Source: Prolixibacteraceae bacterium (GTDB taxonomy: Bacteria > Bacteroidota > Bacteroidia > Bacteroidales > Prolixibacteraceae). From it: a stretch of DNA of 64,000 nucleotides. Within the stretch, counting starts at the first letter, position 1. Each line of letters begins with the position of its first letter. The translations under genes and the position numbers were made by a program. Below are positions 60,401 to 64,000 of the stretch, in pieces. Where the stretch lies: NCBI GenBank assembly GCA_017998095.1, contig JAGODU010000001.1:1-64000 (forward strand). The letters are read 5' to 3'. The notes beneath the pieces are model-generated. The model was not told where the DNA came from. It did no database searches and was given only the letters and a program-made list of their open reading frames with translations.

Positions 60401-61758
60401 AAATTGAAAAGACTAACGTTACTGATTTTATTTCAGATATATTTTCCTCATTTGATGCTATTGCTCAAAAGAATGAAATAAACTTCAAAAACAATATAAC
60501 TTGTGATACAAATGAAGTTTGGATTGACAAAGAAAAGTTAGAACATATACTCTATAATCTTCTTTCTAATGCATTTAAATTCACACCAAAGCAGGAACAG
60601 ATACATCTTGATGCCTTTACATCAAACATTAATAATACCGATTTTCTCACTTTATCTGTAAAAGACACAGGTACAGGAATACAGAAAGAACACATAAACA
60701 AATTATTTGATCGTTTTTATCAGGTTCCAGAAAACCGCACACAAGGAATTACCGGAACCGGTATAGGTCTTTCTCTTGTCAAAGACCTTGTAGATGCTTT
60801 ACACGGTAATATTGACGTTAAAAGCGAACCTGGTCATGGGAGCATTTTCACAGTTACTATTCCGGTTTCAAAAAATGCATTTAGTGAAGATGAAATTGAA
60901 TATACCGAACTGGAATATGAGTCAGATCTAAAAGACAAAATCAATCTTATATCTGAAAATATAGATGAAAATGAGCAAGCAAGTGTTAATTACAATTTGG
61001 AAGAAAATGAAACAATTTTAGTTGTTGAAGACAATCCCGACATGAGATCCTTTATTTGTTCAAACCTTTCAGAGCATTTCAAAGTTATTGAAGCGGAAAA
61101 TGGGTTAACTGGCTATGAGCTGGTCAAGGAAGAAGAACCCTCGCTTGTTATCAGCGACATAATGATGCCTGTAATGAATGGTCTGGATCTTTGCAGGAAA
61201 ATCAAAAACAACTTATATACAAGCCATATACCGGTTATTTTATTAACTGCAAAGGGTGAAGTTGATGATTTTGTTGAAGGACTTGAACAAGGTGCAGATG
61301 ATTATATTTCAAAACCTTTCAACTTTGAAATATTAATTGCAAAAGTAACTGCAATCATTGAAAACAGGAAGAAGCTGAAAAACAGGTATAACTCTGCTGA
61401 AAATATAAATCCGGATGAACTAACCATATCTAAGCTTGACAATCAATTCATTAGTAAGGTAAACGAAATAGTTGAAAAGAACTATAGCAAACCTGAATTT
61501 GATGTAATGCAATTTGCTTCAGAAATGTTTGTCAGCAGAAGTCAGTTATATAAAAAGCTTAAAGCAATAACCGGACTTTCAAGCAATGACTTTGTTAATG
61601 TATACAGACTAAAGAAATCAGTTGAACTATTAAAACCCGGTGATATGCAGATAAGTGAGGTTGCTTATGCTGTAGGTTTTAACGATCCGAAATACTTCAG
61701 CAGGATTTTTAGAAAATTCTTTAAGGTTTCTCCTTCAGAATATCATAAACACAAATAA
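57415..61758 (+). CDS. Hybrid two-component system regulator (HTCS) of the arabinan locus
   Basis: The 1447-aa protein has a signal peptide (to KSSGQ), propeller repeats (FMWFGTSNGI, IWVGTEKGG, LWIGTAGGG, IWAGTYGNG) up to about residue 720, a Y_Y_Y domain (about 731-802), a membrane helix (818-840), a coiled coil (845-920), a histidine kinase with FFTNISHEFRTPLT, an ATPase with GTGIGLSLVK, a receiver with LVISDIMMP as phospho-acceptor region (about 1199-1305), and a C-terminal AraC-type HTH (about 1349-1447, VAYAVGFNDPKYFSRIFRK). It should sense arabino-oligosaccharides in the periplasm and activate the flanking GH43/GH51 units. Confidence 0.94.
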   Translation: MRVGLIITFLISIIFIGKSSGQYSTNYRFEYLQIEDGLPQNTINAIAKDSYGFMWFGTSNGICRYDGFSFESFKHDKNNPGSLPDNMINAIEPGHDMKLWIGSLSGLSYLDPVSDRIIKYSTQENGCEQIRKVTSIGSGNNDLWVSTSDNGIFYLRKNKNSKYELITHFCEQERNLAENSVNTIFISRSDKIYAGTSSGLFLFNDKENQFELFTAGNTITQTTFVNDIFENKSGDLFIASFNGLALIRKNQYTATWYLPDLSNPNSLSHGTINKVCEDIKGRIIIGSLGGLQLFNPINGDFHSFPEEGPDHFKLNNQFINTLYSDLSGNIWVGTEKGGINKFNVHQKQFDFFTNDPNNSNSLNVNTVNSIYKENGFLWIGTAGGGLNSVNLKTGKFAHYRYSGFNSGSISSDYISSILRGSDGNLWVGSWGGGLTCFHGSSENPSIQRITANTPGYRNDLVDYFVSALWNDQKGFLVIGAQGGLSVLNYKTHTFTTLISPSSSSIPQITEVGCLLKDSRDYYWAGTRNGLFRFPAGSVKEIENPVLEVENLQFFSNIPNDSLSLPGNYIISLIEDSKGNIWAGTYGNGFCKINVQKDGTLKCTTYSQKDGLSNNVTYCLQEDKLRNIWISTDYGLSKFNPDSLLFRNFYKQDGLLNNQFYWSASFRDNEGVLYFGGTEGLNYFNPKEIIEFKHLNSPKITKLKIFNTEIKSGDNRHNKIVLRKPIYTSDTILLSYRDNNLSFDFSSFDFNLPEKTNFAYMMKDIDKDWIIVPSQRRFATYNNLPAKTFDFLIKASNCDGIWNDSPTKVTIIITPPFWKTTWFRILFIIIVLLATFFTIQYQMQRIINQKRSLEEKVHQRTKQIEEQKIMLEKQADELIISNQKLERRQTQIEHQKEELEKMNNEISSQRDELIVLNNKVEEINKQQMSFFTNISHEFRTPLTLIISPIERLITKMNPSDDAVGVLKLVTRNAQRLLLLINQLLEIRKIETGNQKLKIEKTNVTDFISDIFSSFDAIAQKNEINFKNNITCDTNEVWIDKEKLEHILYNLLSNAFKFTPKQEQIHLDAFTSNINNTDFLTLSVKDTGTGIQKEHINKLFDRFYQVPENRTQGITGTGIGLSLVKDLVDALHGNIDVKSEPGHGSIFTVTIPVSKNAFSEDEIEYTELEYESDLKDKINLISENIDENEQASVNYNLEENETILVVEDNPDMRSFICSNLSEHFKVIEAENGLTGYELVKEEEPSLVISDIMMPVMNGLDLCRKIKNNLYTSHIPVILLTAKGEVDDFVEGLEQGADDYISKPFNFEILIAKVTAIIENRKKLKNRYNSAENINPDELTISKLDNQFISKVNEIVEKNYSKPEFDVMQFASEMFVSRSQLYKKLKAITGLSSNDFVNVYRLKKSVELLKPGDMQISEVAYAVGFNDPKYFSRIFRKFFKVSPSEYHKHK

Positions 61759-61762
61759 AAAA

Positions 61763-61791
61763 AAGGCCACCCCTAATTAAAGGATGGCCTT
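61763..61791. terminator. Terminator between HTCS and mutarotase
   Basis: AAGGCCACCC (61763-61772) pairs with GGATGGCCTT (61782-61791) with one mismatch. The A run on its left acts as a T run for the minus-strand mutarotase transcript. Confidence 0.75.
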
Positions 61792-61813
61792 CCAATTACT
61801 AATAACCTACTAA

Positions 61814-62956
61814 CTATTTGGATGAAAATTTATAAATGCATACATGATAGTATTCCTGATCAGGTTCAAGAACCACTGAAGGGAATTGAGGCTTATTTGG
61901 GGAATCAGGAAAATGTTGAGTTTCAAGACAAAATCCACTTCTAAATTTATATGGTTTACCAGATTTACCGCTTACTCCACCATCAAGAAAATTACCGGCA
62001 TAGAATTGAATACCCGGTTGATCTGTCAATACTTCCATTTTAATACCGGTTATCGGTGATTCAACAACAGCAGCTGTTTCAATGCCAGATCCTTTTCTGT
62101 TTAGCACCCAGTTATGATCATACCCTTTACCATATTTCAACTGTTGAAAATCAGCATCTGCTCTTTCACCTATTGCTGTAGGAGAAGTAAAATCCATTGG
62201 AGTTCCTTTTATTGAAACAATTTCACCTGTTGGTATTAATGTTTCATCAACAGGTGTTGTATTATCAGCATTTATAGTAAGAATGTGATCATTGATAGTT
62301 TCACTTCCTTCTCCAGATAAATTGAAATAACTGTGATGAGTCAGATTACATATCGTTTTCTTATCAGTTGTAGCTTTGTATTCAATTTTGAATTCATTTG
62401 CAGGAGTAAGTTCATAAGTCATTTTAATATTCAGGTTTCCTGGATATCCTTCTTCTCCGTCTACTGATAAATAAGTGAATTCAATTTTTGAATCACTTAC
62501 CTGATTTGCATTCCATACAACATCACAATATCCTTTTACTCCTCCATGCAAATGATTTTTTCCATCATTAGCAGCAAGTATGTATTCAACTGAGTCAAGT
62601 GAAAATTTAGCATCTCCGATTCTGTTACCATATCTGCCAATAGCTGCTCCAAAGAAATTTTCAGTATTATTTATGTACTCATCAACACTATTGTAACCTA
62701 ATGCTACATCCACAGGATTGCCATTTTTATCAGGAACACAAAGAGCAACAACACGAGCGCCGTAATTTGTAACCTTCATTGCAATACCGTTAGTTCCTTT
62801 CAATTCATACAGAGAAACATTAGCTCCATCTATAGTTTTATTGAAAGATTCTACCTTGATATTATTTGCAGTTTCAGTAAAAGGACCAGTCTTGTTACAA
62901 CTTCCTAATAAAAAGAGAATTGATACTGCCAAAAATAAGTTAATTACTTGTTTCAT
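61814..62956 (-). CDS. Lipoprotein aldose 1-epimerase (mutarotase)
   Basis: The 380-aa protein has a lipoprotein signal (LFLLGSC, lipid on Cys20) and the GalM fold: NYGARVVALCVPDKNG, FFGAAIGRYGNRIGDAKF, the catalytic His in LTHHSYFNLSG and the catalytic Glu in SGFCLETQHFPDSPNKP. It equilibrates alpha and beta anomers of sugars, here most likely arabinose, outside the cytoplasm. It follows the second GH51 gene by 13 bp. Confidence 0.92.
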   Translation of the reverse strand: MKQVINLFLAVSILFLLGSCNKTGPFTETANNIKVESFNKTIDGANVSLYELKGTNGIAMKVTNYGARVVALCVPDKNGNPVDVALGYNSVDEYINNTENFFGAAIGRYGNRIGDAKFSLDSVEYILAANDGKNHLHGGVKGYCDVVWNANQVSDSKIEFTYLSVDGEEGYPGNLNIKMTYELTPANEFKIEYKATTDKKTICNLTHHSYFNLSGEGSETINDHILTINADNTTPVDETLIPTGEIVSIKGTPMDFTSPTAIGERADADFQQLKYGKGYDHNWVLNRKGSGIETAAVVESPITGIKMEVLTDQPGIQFYAGNFLDGGVSGKSGKPYKFRSGFCLETQHFPDSPNKPQFPSVVLEPDQEYYHVCIYKFSSK

Positions 62957-62969
62957 AATGAGTATATTT

Positions 62970-64000
62970 TTAGTTAGCTTTTAATTGAACCAATACAACC
63001 GAATGTGCAGGAATTTCAACATTAAGCTTTCCCTTAACAGGGTTATTAACTTTAAAATCCTGCATATTAACTGTTTCAGCTTTTCCGAAATCATTATAAT
63101 CAGTTATGTTTTTTGCAGTAATTATCTTACCGGAAGCTTTTTTATACTCTCCGCCGGCAACATTACAATCAACAGAAACAGATTTATTTGGATTCATATT
63201 GCTGAATGTAATGCTTAATACTCCATCTTTAATTGAAGAAGATGCATTTACAGCAGGAATACTTTGACCATTATATACATAATTTTCACACTTAAGCTCT
63301 GTTGGAACTAAAGTAGCATCCTGATGTACGTTGTACATTTTAAATACATAATAAGTAGGAGTCAAGACCATTTTATCCTCTTTTGTAAGAATAACTGACT
63401 GCAATACATTTATAATCTGAGCAATATTTGCCATACTTATACGATCAGCATGGTTATTGAAAATGTTAAGATTAACACCTGCAACAACTGCATCTCTTAA
63501 AGTATTTTGCTGTTGAAGGAACCCCGGATTTGAACCAGGCAGTGGATCATACCATGTTCCCCATTCGTCAACTACAAGGCTGATATTTTTCTTTGGATCA
63601 TATTTATCCATTACCTCAAGATGCTTTTTAATATAATCTTCTACAAACAAAGTTCTTTTTATAGTTTCAAACCATTCTGCTTCTCCGAATTGAGTTGAAG
63701 AACCTTTAGCCCCCCAGTCTCCCGTAGGCAATGTGTAATAATGCAATGACAATCCCTGAGCAAGAAAACTGCGTTGCATTAGACTTGCCATCATTTTATC
63801 AGTCCAGTTTAAATCATCACCTGAAGGACCAACGGCAATCTTTTTAAGGCCATTTCCTCTTACATAACATGAAAAATTACGATATACATCGGCATAATAT
63901 TCAGGTCTCATTTCTCCACCGCAACCCCATGTTTCATTGCCAATACCCCAGAATTTAACATTCCATGGATCTTCTCTTCCGTTCTTCTTGCGAAGCTCTG
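62970..64000 (-). CDS. GH51 alpha-L-arabinofuranosidase, 5' end outside window
   Basis: The frame is open to the window edge. The visible C-terminal 343 residues or so include the acid/base region WGIGNETWGCGGEM, typical of intracellular-type GH51 enzymes, and the nucleophile in VVDEWGTWYDP. A C-terminal beta-sandwich follows, ending in HSVVLVQLKAN. The ATG at 63911 (MRPEYY) is internal. Role: release of arabinofuranose from arabino-oligosaccharides. It differs clearly from the GH51 at 55505, so the locus has two types. Confidence 0.92.
   Translation of the reverse strand, partial: ELRKKNGREDPWNVKFWGIGNETWGCGGEMRPEYYADVYRNFSCYVRGNGLKKIAVGPSGDDLNWTDKMMASLMQRSFLAQGLSLHYYTLPTGDWGAKGSSTQFGEAEWFETIKRTLFVEDYIKKHLEVMDKYDPKKNISLVVDEWGTWYDPLPGSNPGFLQQQNTLRDAVVAGVNLNIFNNHADRISMANIAQIINVLQSVILTKEDKMVLTPTYYVFKMYNVHQDATLVPTELKCENYVYNGQSIPAVNASSSIKDGVLSITFSNMNPNKSVSVDCNVAGGEYKKASGKIITAKNITDYNDFGKAETVNMQDFKVNNPVKGKLNVEIPAHSVVLVQLKAN

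Overview
The window looks like chromosomal DNA of a Bacteroidota (Bacteroidia-type) bacterium that degrades plant polysaccharides, probably an anaerobe or facultative anaerobe. The evidence is low GC content, recurrent TTTG / TAnnTTTG promoter elements, two giant hybrid two-component regulators (HTCS), secreted proteins with type IX secretion C-terminal sorting domains, many SPI and lipoprotein signals, and anaerobe-associated families (GGGtGRT protein, ferredoxin-tailed aldo/keto reductase, C-GCAxxG-C-C protein). No rRNA, tRNA or CRISPR array was seen.

Layout. 1-9.7 kb is housekeeping: the 3' part of an MFS transporter, two overlapping flavodoxin-like oxidoreductases, a four-gene dTDP-rhamnose/sugar-phosphate operon (rfbA-rfbC-rfbD-phosphosugar mutase, no rfbB), speA, a DoxX-like protein and a PH/SHOCT membrane protein. 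9.8-14.7 kb carries an MBOAT/AlgJ-like O-acetylation pair, a split ThrE-type exporter and aqpZ. 14.7-20.5 kb carries two large secreted T9SS cargo proteins: a parallel beta-helix protein and a protein made of five near-identical PPC-like repeats. 20.5-29.3 kb holds enolase, a C-GCAxxG-C-C protein, and an HTCS tightly coupled to a GH5 lipoprotein and followed by a CE4-type deacetylase.

29.4-38.3 kb is mixed: the GGGtGRT/NifU-like pair, a KefB-like antiporter, DUF190-CrcB (fluoride), a DUF4412-like protein, a DUF296/PPC protein, dacB and an aldo/keto reductase. 38.4-49.8 kb is a minus-strand carbohydrate block: two paralogous CE1-like esterases around a GH3 remnant that lost its catalytic domain, a third hydrolase, a GH43 enzyme, an accessory protein and an exported flavodoxin. 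It is interrupted at 44.1-46.45 kb by a three-gene island (TnsA-like nuclease, RhuM-Fic protein, small zinc-ribbon protein) bounded by matching short sequences.

49.9-54.2 kb encodes an outer-membrane DUF5723-like protein with an unrecognised 691-aa lipoprotein, plus a GtrA protein. 54.5-64 kb is an arabinan-use locus: GH43, GH51, a divergent HTCS, a lipoprotein mutarotase and a second GH51 cut by the window edge. Together the GH43/GH51 enzymes would cut arabinan and release arabinose, the mutarotase would equilibrate its anomers, and the HTCS would sense the oligosaccharide. No SusC/SusD pair lies inside the window.
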